Shown in pieces: positions 19,825-27,900 of a stretch of DNA of 64,000 nucleotides; positions within the stretch are counted from its first letter, which is position 1, and the number at the start of each line of letters is the position of its first letter. Made by a program: the position numbers and the translations under genes. The stretch comes from Pseudomonas orientalis (GTDB lineage Bacteria; Pseudomonadota; Gammaproteobacteria; Pseudomonadales; Pseudomonadaceae). The stretch is taken from contig NZ_CP018049.1 in the NCBI RefSeq assembly GCF_002934065.1, forward strand, positions 5,082,501 through 5,146,500, read 5' to 3'. The notes under the pieces are model-generated. The model was given only the letters and a program-made list of their open reading frames with translations. It was not told the origin of the DNA and did no database searches.

Positions 19825-20127
19825 TTATGAGTTTTGCTGCCTGGTCTTCGCCGCCCTGGCCGCACGCTGCCTACGTATTTCCTTCGGATCTGCCAGCAAC
19901 GGCCGGTAGATCTCAATTCGATCACCTGGCTGCACAACATGCACATCGGCGTCCGCCACCACCTTGCCGAAGATCCCAAGCGGGCAGTCAGCCAGCATCC
20001 ATTGCGGAAACTGCTCAGCCATTCCCGACATTTGCACCGCCGCCCTCAGGCTCGTGCCCGCCGGAACCTTCACCTGCAATAAAACCTGGCGATCAACGGC
20101 GGCATGCACCACTTCAATCTCAACCAT
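19825..20127 (-). CDS. rnfH: RnfH/UPF0125 family ubiquitin-like protein
   Basis: The ATG at 20127 (MVEIEVVHA) gives 100 residues of a small beta-grasp protein with the family pattern GTSLRAAVQMSG near 28 and GIFGKVVADADVHVVQPGDRIEIYRPL near 54-80. It resembles ThiS/MoaD folds but lacks the C-terminal Gly-Gly. Function unclear. It pairs with ratA in the E. coli ratA-rnfH (yfjG-yfjF) arrangement and overlaps ratA by eight bases, so the two are translationally coupled. The basic C-terminus is RRQRAARAAK. Confidence 0.9.
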   Translation of the reverse strand: MVEIEVVHAAVDRQVLLQVKVPAGTSLRAAVQMSGMAEQFPQWMLADCPLGIFGKVVADADVHVVQPGDRIEIYRPLLADPKEIRRQRAARAAKTRQQNS

Positions 20128-20554
20128 GCAGTTGCTTGGCCCGCTGGCAGAACGCATCCACCAGCGTATTCGCCGCCTGATTGAACAAAGGCCCCAATGT
20201 CGCGCGAATGATCGGCCCTGCGTAATCGAACGACAGATCCAGGCTGATCTTGCAGGCCTTGTCCGTCAGCGCCTTGAATACCCACACCCCATGCAACTGG
20301 GTGAACGGGCCTTCCTGCAGATTCATCTCGATGGATTTTCCAGGCACCAGCACATTGCGCGTAACAAAATGCTGGCTAAGCCCACCCTTGGCTACGCCGA
20401 CGCTGGCAACCATGTACCCGTCATCGCCCTCCAAAACCTCGGCAGTGGAGCACCACGGCAGGAATTCCGGGTAACGCGCGACGTCGTTGACCAGGTCATA
20501 GAGCGCCTGTGCGGGATACGGCAGCAGGGCCGAACGTTGAATATGCGTCGTCAT
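20120..20554 (-). CDS. ratA: RatA/PasT family START-like (coenzyme Q-binding) protein
   Basis: The start MTTHIQRSALL at 20554 gives 144 residues. It is a polyketide cyclase/START-type lipid-binding domain with the typical PAQALYDLVNDVARYPEFLPWCSTAEVLE near 14-42. In E. coli RatA has been described as an anti-ribosome-association toxin, while homologues (Coq10) bind ubiquinone; a housekeeping respiratory role is at least as likely. It is upstream of rnfH with an overlap, and divergent from smpB. Confidence 0.92.
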   Translation of the reverse strand: MTTHIQRSALLPYPAQALYDLVNDVARYPEFLPWCSTAEVLEGDDGYMVASVGVAKGGLSQHFVTRNVLVPGKSIEMNLQEGPFTQLHGVWVFKALTDKACKISLDLSFDYAGPIIRATLGPLFNQAANTLVDAFCQRAKQLHG

Positions 20555-20723
20555 GTGAGCGTTATTTCCACAGCTGAGCGGGCAAACATCGCGAAACAAC
20601 AGCCAGATCCGCGAGAGAAAAAAACCAGAGAACTGCCCGCATTGTCCGGGATTCGTCCAACACGCTCAAGCACGCAGGTTGACCGTAGCCGACACGCTCG
20701 CAACTCCCTATAATGCCGCCCCT

Positions 20724-21206
20724 ATGGCTAAACAAAAGAAACACCCAACAGGGACCATCGCGCAAAATAAAAAGGCGCGACACGATTACTTCATCGAGCA
20801 TCGGTTCGAGGCTGGTCTGGTCCTGGCCGGCTGGGAAGTAAAAAGTCTGCGTGCCAGCAAGCTGCAGCTGGTCGACAGCTATGTGCTGCTCAAGGATGGC
20901 GAGGCGTGGCTGCTGGGCAGTCATATCACCCCGCTGACCACCGCGAGCACTCATGTAATTGCCGACCCGGTGCGCACGCGCAAGCTGCTGCTCAATGCCC
21001 GCGAGCTGGAAAAACTCGCCGCAGCAGTACAGCAGAAAGGCTACGCCTGCATCTGCTTGTCCTGGTACTGGAGCAAGCACCTGGTCAAGTGCGAAATTGC
21101 GCTGGGCAAGGGCAAGAAGGAATACGACAAACGCGATACCGAACGCGAGCGCGACTCCAATCGCGAATTGCATCGCGCAGTGCGTAACAAAGGCAAGGAA
21201 GACTAA
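20724..21206 (+). CDS. smpB: SsrA-binding protein SmpB
   Basis: Binds tmRNA and brings it to stalled ribosomes for trans-translation. From the ATG at 20724 (MAKQKKHPTG) it has 160 residues. The beta-barrel motifs FEAGLVLAGWEVKSLRASKLQL (about 33-54) and GSHI and the basic C-terminal tail (RDTERERDSNRELHRAVRNKG) that inserts into the mRNA channel are present. Its partner ssrA lies 6.6 kb downstream in this window. Confidence 0.97.
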   Translation: MAKQKKHPTGTIAQNKKARHDYFIEHRFEAGLVLAGWEVKSLRASKLQLVDSYVLLKDGEAWLLGSHITPLTTASTHVIADPVRTRKLLLNARELEKLAAAVQQKGYACICLSWYWSKHLVKCEIALGKGKKEYDKRDTERERDSNRELHRAVRNKGKED

Positions 21207-21243
21207 CCTTGTGACGATGCAGCTTCGGGCCACTCGCCCGAGG

Positions 21244-22011
21244 CTACATGCCTTTACGTCGCTCCGCCCGAGCCACGCGCTGAACCTCCTGACGAACCTC
21301 CTCCAGCACTTCCTGCACATACAGCAGGTGACGCGTTGAGATCTCCCGCGCCTGCTCGGCCCGCCCTTCAATAATTGCCAGGTACAGATCGCGATGCTGG
21401 CTGATCAGCATGTCGCGGGTCTCGGTGCGCTGTTGATACATGCCGCCAATGTTAGTCACCACGTTGCGCTTGAGCAGATCGAACAGCCCGCGAATGGTGT
21501 GCAGCAGCACGGCGTTATGACTGGCCTCGGCAATGGCCAGGTGAAACCGCGCATCTGCCGCGCCCTCCTCCACTCGACTCACCTCATCGACGCGCGCGTA
21601 GCAATCCTGCAACGCCTCGAACGCCGCCGTCAGCCGCTCACGGTCCACTTCCGTTGCCCGCAATGCCGCGTAATAAGCACAGGAAGCCTCAAGCGTCTGG
21701 CGAAATTCCAGCAAGTCCCGCTGCGCTTCAGGATTGTTTTCCAGCAGATGCAACAAAGGGTCACTGAAGGTTGACCCCAGGGATTCCACCACATAGTTGC
21801 CACCGCCCTGACGACTGACCAACAACCCTTTGGCCGCCAGCTTCTGAATCGCTTCGCGCAGCGACGGGCGCGACACGCCAAATTGTTCAGCCAATGCGCG
21901 CTCGGCCGGCAAGCGCTCGCCCGACTTCAACGTGCCCTCAAGGATCATGCCCTCGAGCTGCTCGACAATATCGTCAGACAAACGGCGCTGACGCACCTGA
22001 TCAAACCCCAT
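21244..22011 (-). CDS. lldR: GntR/FadR-family regulator of lactate genes, LldR
   Basis: The protein has 255 residues. The N-terminal winged helix-turn-helix includes GERLPAERALAEQFGVSRPSLREAIQKL (about 31-58). The C-terminal FCD domain has acid/His metal-ligand residues (HLAIAEASHN, HRDLYLAI). It is divergent from lldP and faces an AATTGGT..ACCAATT operator in the shared 251-base region. By family and context it represses lldP and the lactate dehydrogenase until lactate is present. Confidence 0.88.
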   Translation of the reverse strand: MGFDQVRQRRLSDDIVEQLEGMILEGTLKSGERLPAERALAEQFGVSRPSLREAIQKLAAKGLLVSRQGGGNYVVESLGSTFSDPLLHLLENNPEAQRDLLEFRQTLEASCAYYAALRATEVDRERLTAAFEALQDCYARVDEVSRVEEGAADARFHLAIAEASHNAVLLHTIRGLFDLLKRNVVTNIGGMYQQRTETRDMLISQHRDLYLAIIEGRAEQAREISTRHLLYVQEVLEEVRQEVQRVARAERRKGM

Positions 22012-22157
22012 AACCCGCTCTCCACCATCCCGACCACGCGCCGGGCTCTCTATTCTGGCCTATCGCCGCGCTCCCGACACCTATCAGAACGCCTCGGATT
22101 ATCCCGATCAGAACGCCGCACACCCACTCGTACGACCAAAGTTTCCTGGGCGGCAAA

Positions 22158-22187
22158 TTGACACACCCCTGCCAAGCCTCTTAATCT
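22158..22187 (+). promoter_or_regulatory. Putative lldP promoter
   Basis: A perfect TTGACA at 22158-22163 is followed after 18 bases by TAATCT at 22182-22187. The -10 element is poor. If used, transcription would start near 22194 and the LldR operator would lie just downstream, blocking elongation when bound. Confidence 0.4.
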
Positions 22188-22204
22188 AGCCCACAGCGAC
22201 TGTA

Positions 22205-22221
22205 AATTGGTATTACCAATT
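22205..22221. promoter_or_regulatory. LldR operator
   Basis: AATTGGT-ATT-ACCAATT is a perfect 7-bp inverted repeat with a 3-base centre. It contains TGGTNNNACCA, which fits the TNGTNNNACNA pattern of FadR-family GntR regulators. It lies between lldR and lldP. Confidence 0.75.
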
Positions 22222-22262
22222 ATCCAAAGCGTACAAACAACAACAATCAGGGGCCACCCCAT

Positions 22263-23957
22263 ATGCAAACCTGGCAACAGCTCTACAGCCCTCTTGGCAG
22301 TCTCGGTGCATCCGCACTCGCCGCCGTTATACCCATCGTATTTTTCTTCCTGGCCCTGGCTGTATTCCGCCTCAAGGGGCACGTGGCCGGCAGCATCACG
22401 CTGGCGCTGTCAATCCTGGTGGCGATTTTCGCCTTCCAGATGCCGGTGGACATGGCCCTGGCAGCCGCCGGCTACGGCTTCGCCTATGGCTTGTGGCCGA
22501 TTGCATGGATCATCGTGGCGGCGGTATTTCTCTACAAATTGACGGTCAAGAGCGGCCAATTCGAAGTGATCCGCAGCTCGGTCCTGTCGATTACCGACGA
22601 CCAGCGCTTGCAGGTACTGCTGATCGGCTTCTGCTTCGGCGCCTTCCTCGAAGGGGCGGCCGGTTTCGGTGCGCCCGTGGCAATTACCGCCGCGCTGCTG
22701 GTCGGCCTGGGTTTCAACCCGCTCTATGCCGCCGGCCTGTGCCTGATTGCCAACACCGCCCCGGTCGCCTTCGGTGCGCTGGGTATCCCGATCATTGTGG
22801 CGGGCCAGGTCACCGGCATCGACGCCTTCAAGATCGGCGCCATGACCGGTCGCCAGCTGCCCCTGCTGTCACTGTTCGTGCCGTTCTGGCTGGTGTTCAT
22901 GATGGACGGCCTGCGCGGCGTTCGCGAAACCTGGCCCGCAGCCCTGGTGGCCGGCCTGAGCTTTGCCGTCACTCAGTACTTCACGTCCAACTTCATCGGC
23001 CCTGAACTGCCCGACATCACCTCGGCACTGGCCAGCCTGATCGCCCTGACCTTATTCCTGAAAGTCTGGCAACCCAAACGCAGCGCCGGCGCGCAGATTG
23101 CCGGCGCCACCTCGAGCACAGCAGTTACCGCCAGCGCCGGCGGCTTCGGTTTGCCGCGCAACACCCTGGTTTCGCCGTACAGCCTGGGGCAGATTTTCAA
23201 GGCGTGGTCGCCCTTCCTGATCCTCACCGTGCTGGTGACCATCTGGACCCTCAAGTCCTTCAAGGCGATGTTCGCCGCCGGCGGCTCGATGTACAGCTGG
23301 GTGTTCAACTTTGCGATCCCGCACCTCGACCAACTGGTAATCAAAGTCGCGCCGATCGTCACCAACCCCACCGCCATACCGGCGGTATTCAAGCTGGACC
23401 CGATTTCAGCAACCGGCACCGCGATTTTCTTCTCCGCGCTGATCTCGATGGTGGTATTGAAAATAGACGCAAAAACTGGTCTTACCACTTTAAAAGAGAC
23501 CTTCTACGAGCTGCGCTGGCCGATCCTGTCCATCGGCATGGTGTTGGCCTTCGCCTTTGTCACCAACTACTCGGGCATGTCCTCGACCATGGCCCTGGTG
23601 CTGGCCGGCACCGGCGCGGCCTTCCCGTTTTTCTCACCGTTCCTCGGCTGGCTCGGCGTTTTCCTGACAGGCTCGGACACCTCGTCCAATGCACTGTTCA
23701 GCTCGTTGCAGGCCACCACCGCCCACCAGATCGGCGTCAACGACACCTTGCTGGTGGCGGCGAATACCAGTGGCGGCGTGACCGGCAAAATGATTTCGCC
23801 GCAATCGATCGCCGTGGCCTGTGCCGCGACCGGCCTGGTCGGCAAGGAATCCGACCTGTTCCGCTTTACCCTTAAACACAGCCTGTTCTTCGCCACGATC
23901 GTCGGGCTGATCACCCTGGCACAGGCGTATTGGTTCACCGGTATGCTGGTGCACTGA
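22263..23957 (+). CDS. lldP: L-lactate permease
   Basis: Inner-membrane proton symporter for lactate (and glycolate in E. coli). The 564 residues match the family, with about 13 hydrophobic segments. Family motifs are FGAFLEGAAGFGAPVAI near 122-138 and GSDTSSNALFSSLQ near 475. It is divergent from lldR and 70 bases upstream of dld. A perfect 9-bp hairpin lies in that gap where lldD is found in P. aeruginosa. Confidence 0.96.
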   Translation: MQTWQQLYSPLGSLGASALAAVIPIVFFFLALAVFRLKGHVAGSITLALSILVAIFAFQMPVDMALAAAGYGFAYGLWPIAWIIVAAVFLYKLTVKSGQFEVIRSSVLSITDDQRLQVLLIGFCFGAFLEGAAGFGAPVAITAALLVGLGFNPLYAAGLCLIANTAPVAFGALGIPIIVAGQVTGIDAFKIGAMTGRQLPLLSLFVPFWLVFMMDGLRGVRETWPAALVAGLSFAVTQYFTSNFIGPELPDITSALASLIALTLFLKVWQPKRSAGAQIAGATSSTAVTASAGGFGLPRNTLVSPYSLGQIFKAWSPFLILTVLVTIWTLKSFKAMFAAGGSMYSWVFNFAIPHLDQLVIKVAPIVTNPTAIPAVFKLDPISATGTAIFFSALISMVVLKIDAKTGLTTLKETFYELRWPILSIGMVLAFAFVTNYSGMSSTMALVLAGTGAAFPFFSPFLGWLGVFLTGSDTSSNALFSSLQATTAHQIGVNDTLLVAANTSGGVTGKMISPQSIAVACAATGLVGKESDLFRFTLKHSLFFATIVGLITLAQAYWFTGMLVH

Positions 23958-23983
23958 GACCTGCACGCAATAGGGTAAGAATC

Positions 23984-24008
23984 GACGCCGGACAACGGTT
24001 CCGGCGTC
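23984..24008 (+). repeat. Hairpin between lldP and dld
   Basis: GACGCCGGA and TCCGGCGTC form a perfect 9-bp stem with a 7-base loop. No T-run follows. It may dampen read-through into dld, or mark the join left by loss of a gene. Confidence 0.5.
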
Positions 24009-24027
24009 AGCTATTTCTGGAGGACCG

Positions 24028-26838
24028 ATGAGCCTGCCTGCCGCATTCCTGAGCGACGTCGCACAACTGATCCCGAAGGATCGTCGTTTTGACGATCCAC
24101 TTTCCACCCTCGCCTTCGGCACCGACGCCAGTTTTTACCGATTGATCCCACAGCTGGTGATACGCGTCGAGTCGGAGGACGAAGTCGTCACGCTGCTGCA
24201 ACTGGCCCAGCGCGACCGCGTCGCCGTGACCTTCCGCGCGGCGGGCACCAGCTTGTCCGGCCAGGCCATCAGCGACTCGGTACTGATCGTGCTGGGTGAT
24301 CAGTGGAATGGCCGCGAAATTCGCGCACAAGGCCTGCAGATCCGCCTGCAACCCGGCGTCATCGGCGCTCAGGCCAACGCCTGGCTGGCGCCATTCGGGC
24401 GCAAGATCGGGCCGGACCCGGCGTCGATCAACGCCTGCAAGATCGGCGGCATCGTTGCCAACAACGCCAGTGGCATGTGCTGCGGGACGGCGCAAAATAC
24501 CTACCACACCCTGGCAGGCATTCGTCTGGTCCTGGCCGATGGCAGCCGCCTCGACACCGAAGACCCCGCCAGCATCCAGGCCTTCCGCCACACCCATGGC
24601 GCACTGCTGGAACGTCTGGCCACACTGGGCCGCGAGACGCGGGCAAACGCCGAACTGGCGGCAAAAATCCGCCACAAATACCGTCTGAAAAATACCACCG
24701 GCCTGTCGCTGAATGCCCTGGTGGATTTCGATGACCCGCTGGATATCCTCAGCCATTTGCTGGTGGGGTCCGAGGGCACGCTGGGGTTTATCAGCGCCGT
24801 GACCTACGACACGGTGATCGATCACCCGCACAAAGCCTCGGCACTCATCGTATTCCCGGACGTCGAGACCTGCTGCAACGCGGTCACCGTGCTGAAAACC
24901 CAGCCGGTGTCGGCCGTTGAGCTGCTGGACCGGCGCAGCCTGCGCTCGGTACAGAACAAACCGGGCATGCCGGCGTTCGTACAGCAACTGTCGGAAAATG
25001 CCTGCGCGCTGCTGATCGAATCCCGCGCCGCTTCTCCTTCATTACTGCATGAACAACTGGCGCTGATCATGGCCTCACTCGCCGCTTTTGCGGTGGAGAA
25101 ACAGGTCGACTTCACCGAAGACCCACTGGAAAACGCCCGGCTCTGGGCGATTCGCAAGGACACCTTCCCTGCCGTAGGCGCCGTACGCAAAACCGGCACC
25201 ACCGTGATCATCGAGGACGTCACCTTCCCGGTCGAGCAGCTGGCGATTGGCGTCAACCGTTTGATCGAGCTGTTCGACAAACACCACTACGACGAAGCCA
25301 TCCTTTTCGGACACGCCTTGGAAGGCAATCTGCACTTCGTCTTCACCCAAGGCTTCAACAGCGCGGAAGAAGTCGCACGCTATCAAGCGTTCATGGACGA
25401 CGTTGCACAGCTGGTGGCGGTTGAGTTCGGTGGCTCGTTGAAAGCCGAACACGGCACCGGTCGCAATATGGCGCCGTTCGTCGAACTGGAATGGGGCAGC
25501 GATGCCTATCAACTGATGTGGCAGCTCAAGCGCCTGCTCGACCCCAACGGCATCCTCAACCCGGACGTGGTGCTCAGCGACGACCCGCAGATTCACCTCA
25601 AACACCTCAAGCCCCTGCCCGCCGCCGACGAGCTTGTGGATAAGTGCATCGAATGCGGGTTCTGCGAGCCGGTATGCCCGTCGAAAGGCCTGACCTTGAG
25701 CCCGCGCCAGCGCATCGTGATCTGGCGCGATATCCAGGCCAAACAACGCGCCGGCGTCGACACCACCGAATTGGAAGCGGCCTTCCACTACCAAGGCATC
25801 GACACCTGCGCCGCGACCGGGCTCTGCGCCCAACGCTGCCCTGTAGGCATCAATACCGGCGACCTGATGAAAAAGCTGCGCAGCCGCGACGCCGACCGTA
25901 CGAAAACCGCCGACTGGCTCGCCACCCATTTCGCCACCGCACTGCAAGGCGCGCGTTTTACACTGCATGTCGCCAACGGCGCGCGCATGCTGCTGGGCGC
26001 CCCACGCCTGGCGAAGTTATCGGCCACCGTCACCCGGCTGTCCAAAGGGCAAGTCCCGCAGTGGACCAACGCCATGCCACAACCGGAAAAAGCCATTCGC
26101 TTCAGCCCCGCCGTCACCGACGAGCGACCCCGGGTGGTCTACCTGGCGGCGTGCGTCTCACGCGCCATGGGCCCGGCGGCGGGGGATAAAGAGCAAATGT
26201 CGCTGTACGACAAAACCCGTGGCCTGCTGGAAAAAGCCGGTTACCAAGTGGTCTTCCCCGACCACCAGGACAACCTGTGCTGCGGCCAACCCTTCGCCTC
26301 CAAGGGTTATGCCGAACAGGCCGAACACAAGCGCCAGGAACTGATCGGCGCCCTGCTCCACGCCAGCCGTGGCGGCCTCGACCCGATCTACTGCGACACC
26401 AGCCCGTGCACCCTGCGCTTGACGCAAGACCTGGGCGAGACACGACTGGACCTCTACGACCCCGTACGTTTCATCCGCACCCACCTCATGGACCGCCTCG
26501 ACTTCACGCCGCAGGAAGCGCCCATTGCCGTCCACGTCACCTGCAGCACCCAGCACCTGGGTGAAAGCCAGGCGCTGATCGACCTCGCCCGACGCTGCGC
26601 CAGGACCGTCGTCATCCCCGAAGGCATTCACTGCTGCGGCTTCGCCGGCGACAAAGGCTTCACCACCCCGGAACTCAACGCTCACTCACTGCGCAGCCTC
26701 AAGGACGCGGTGCAACACTGCAGCGAAGGCATCTCCACCAGCCGCACCTGCGAGATCGGCCTGAGCCAGCACGGCGGCATCGATTATCACGGGCTGGTCT
26801 ACCTCGTCGACCGCGTCACCCAGGCCCGCGCCCATTAA
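24028..26838 (+). CDS. dld: FAD/4Fe-4S D-lactate dehydrogenase (Dld type)
   Basis: Membrane-associated D-lactate to pyruvate oxidase that passes electrons to quinone. The protein has 936 residues. An FAD-binding type-4 domain (FRAAGTSLSGQ near 70, the IGGIVANNASGM loop near 140) and its C-terminal cap come first. Two 4Fe-4S motifs follow (CIECGFCEPVCPSKG near 540 and CAATGLCAQRCPVG near 593), then two CCG-type cysteine regions (DNLCCGQPFASKG, GIHCCGFAGDKG). GGAGG precedes the ATG. It sits in the lldR-lldP group, so it is probably induced with lldP. Confidence 0.93.
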   Translation: MSLPAAFLSDVAQLIPKDRRFDDPLSTLAFGTDASFYRLIPQLVIRVESEDEVVTLLQLAQRDRVAVTFRAAGTSLSGQAISDSVLIVLGDQWNGREIRAQGLQIRLQPGVIGAQANAWLAPFGRKIGPDPASINACKIGGIVANNASGMCCGTAQNTYHTLAGIRLVLADGSRLDTEDPASIQAFRHTHGALLERLATLGRETRANAELAAKIRHKYRLKNTTGLSLNALVDFDDPLDILSHLLVGSEGTLGFISAVTYDTVIDHPHKASALIVFPDVETCCNAVTVLKTQPVSAVELLDRRSLRSVQNKPGMPAFVQQLSENACALLIESRAASPSLLHEQLALIMASLAAFAVEKQVDFTEDPLENARLWAIRKDTFPAVGAVRKTGTTVIIEDVTFPVEQLAIGVNRLIELFDKHHYDEAILFGHALEGNLHFVFTQGFNSAEEVARYQAFMDDVAQLVAVEFGGSLKAEHGTGRNMAPFVELEWGSDAYQLMWQLKRLLDPNGILNPDVVLSDDPQIHLKHLKPLPAADELVDKCIECGFCEPVCPSKGLTLSPRQRIVIWRDIQAKQRAGVDTTELEAAFHYQGIDTCAATGLCAQRCPVGINTGDLMKKLRSRDADRTKTADWLATHFATALQGARFTLHVANGARMLLGAPRLAKLSATVTRLSKGQVPQWTNAMPQPEKAIRFSPAVTDERPRVVYLAACVSRAMGPAAGDKEQMSLYDKTRGLLEKAGYQVVFPDHQDNLCCGQPFASKGYAEQAEHKRQELIGALLHASRGGLDPIYCDTSPCTLRLTQDLGETRLDLYDPVRFIRTHLMDRLDFTPQEAPIAVHVTCSTQHLGESQALIDLARRCARTVVIPEGIHCCGFAGDKGFTTPELNAHSLRSLKDAVQHCSEGISTSRTCEIGLSQHGGIDYHGLVYLVDRVTQARAH

Positions 26839-26975
26839 GCCTGCAAAATAAAACAGAACCCCTGCGCGCCGGCGTAGTCATCTGCATAGGCCTCGACAAA
26901 CGAGGCTCATCAGTGATGTCGCTGGCAGCCCCTCAACGCCAGCAGCGTCGAGCCCTTTGCGCAAGGAGATACCCT

Positions 26976-27254
26976 ATGAAGCGTTCCGCTCTTGCTGGCT
27001 TGTTCATTACCGCTGCGATGCTGGCATCCCCTGCTTTTGCAGCCGGTGATAAAGACCTGTGCCAGATCAACCTGGACAAAATCAACAACGGTAAAGCCCT
27101 GCTGTCCACCGACACCAGTGGTAAAAGCGGCGAAATCGACACCGCCGTCGCCCAAGCCAAGGCCGCCCATGCGGCAGGTGATGACAAGAAGTGCATCGAA
27201 ATCACCTCCAAGGCCCTGCAAGACCTGCAGAACAGCGAGAAAGGCGGTCAGTAA
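26976..27254 (+). CDS. Small secreted protein of unknown function
   Basis: From the ATG at 26976, chosen for the AAGGAG eight bases upstream, the protein has 92 residues. A classical Sec signal peptide (MKRSALAGLFITAAMLASPAFA) is cleaved after about residue 22. The mature 70-residue part is Ala/Lys-rich and probably helical, with two cysteines (CQINL and KKCIEI) that could form a disulfide in the periplasm. I do not recognise a functional family. A terminator follows, and ssrA starts 93 bases downstream. Confidence 0.85.
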   Translation: MKRSALAGLFITAAMLASPAFAAGDKDLCQINLDKINNGKALLSTDTSGKSGEIDTAVAQAKAAHAAGDDKKCIEITSKALQDLQNSEKGGQ

Positions 27255-27261
27255 GCGAGAG

Positions 27262-27284
27262 GGCCGACCTTCGGGTTGGCCTTT
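27262..27284 (+). terminator. Terminator of the small secreted protein gene
   Basis: GGCCGACC and GGTTGGCC pair (one G-U) around a TTCG tetraloop, followed by TTT. Its distal arm overlaps the presumed ssrA -35 element. Confidence 0.7.
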
Positions 27285-27305
27285 CGTGAAGGTTTGGCGT
27301 ACACT
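27276..27305 (+). promoter_or_regulatory. Putative ssrA promoter
   Basis: TTGGCC, an 18-base spacer and TACACT place transcription start near 27312, about 36 bases before the mature tmRNA 5' end. That leader would be removed by RNase P. Confidence 0.45.
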
Positions 27306-27347
27306 GCACAAGCTTGTCACTCACTAGAAACAACGAGTTACAAGCAC

Positions 27348-27744
27348 GGGGCCGTTTAGGATTCGACGCCGGTCGCGAAACTTTAGGTGCATGCCGAGTT
27401 GGTAACAGAACTCGTAAATCCACTGTTGCAACTTCTTATAGTTGCCAATGACGAAAACTACGGCCAGGAATTCGCTCTCGCTGCGTAAGCAGCCTTAGCC
27501 CTGAGCTTCTGGTACCTTCGGGTCCAGCAATCACCAGGGGATGTCTGTAAACCCAAAGTGATTGTCATATAGAACAGAATCGCCGTGCAGTACGTTGTGG
27601 ACGAAGCGGCTAAAACTTACACAACTCGCCCAAAGCACCCTGCCCTTCGGGTCGCTGAGGGTTAACTTAATAGAAACGGCTACGCATGTAGTACCGACAG
27701 CGGAGTACTGGCGGACGGGGGTTCAAATCCCCCCGGCTCCACCA
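27348..27744 (+). ncRNA. ssrA: Transfer-messenger RNA
   Basis: Rescues stalled ribosomes with SmpB. The tRNA-like ends are clear: GGGGCCG at the 5' end pairs with CGGCTCC before the 3' ACCA, and the T arm reads GGGGGTTCAAATCCCCCC. The tag is translated from the resume codon GCC at 27444 as ANDENYGQEFALAA, ending at the TAA at 27486-27488. ALAA is the protease-recognition end. The CCA is encoded. Downstream of it the terminator is intact and accessory DNA begins. Confidence 0.97.
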
Positions 27745-27761
27745 AATAAGCTATATAAATC

Positions 27762-27794
27762 AGGCACTTAGCGATTAGCGAAAGTGCCTTTTTT
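27762..27794 (+). terminator. ssrA terminator
   Basis: AGGCACTT pairs with AAGTGCCT around a 12-base loop, followed by six T. Confidence 0.85.
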
Positions 27795-27900
27795 GTGCCC
27801 AAATGGACTGTTTTGGCTCCAGAACTGCAGCTTGATGACAGCAAATTGATAGAATCAGGAAGTCACACACTCACCTACGTGGGAAAAAAAGGGATTCGGT

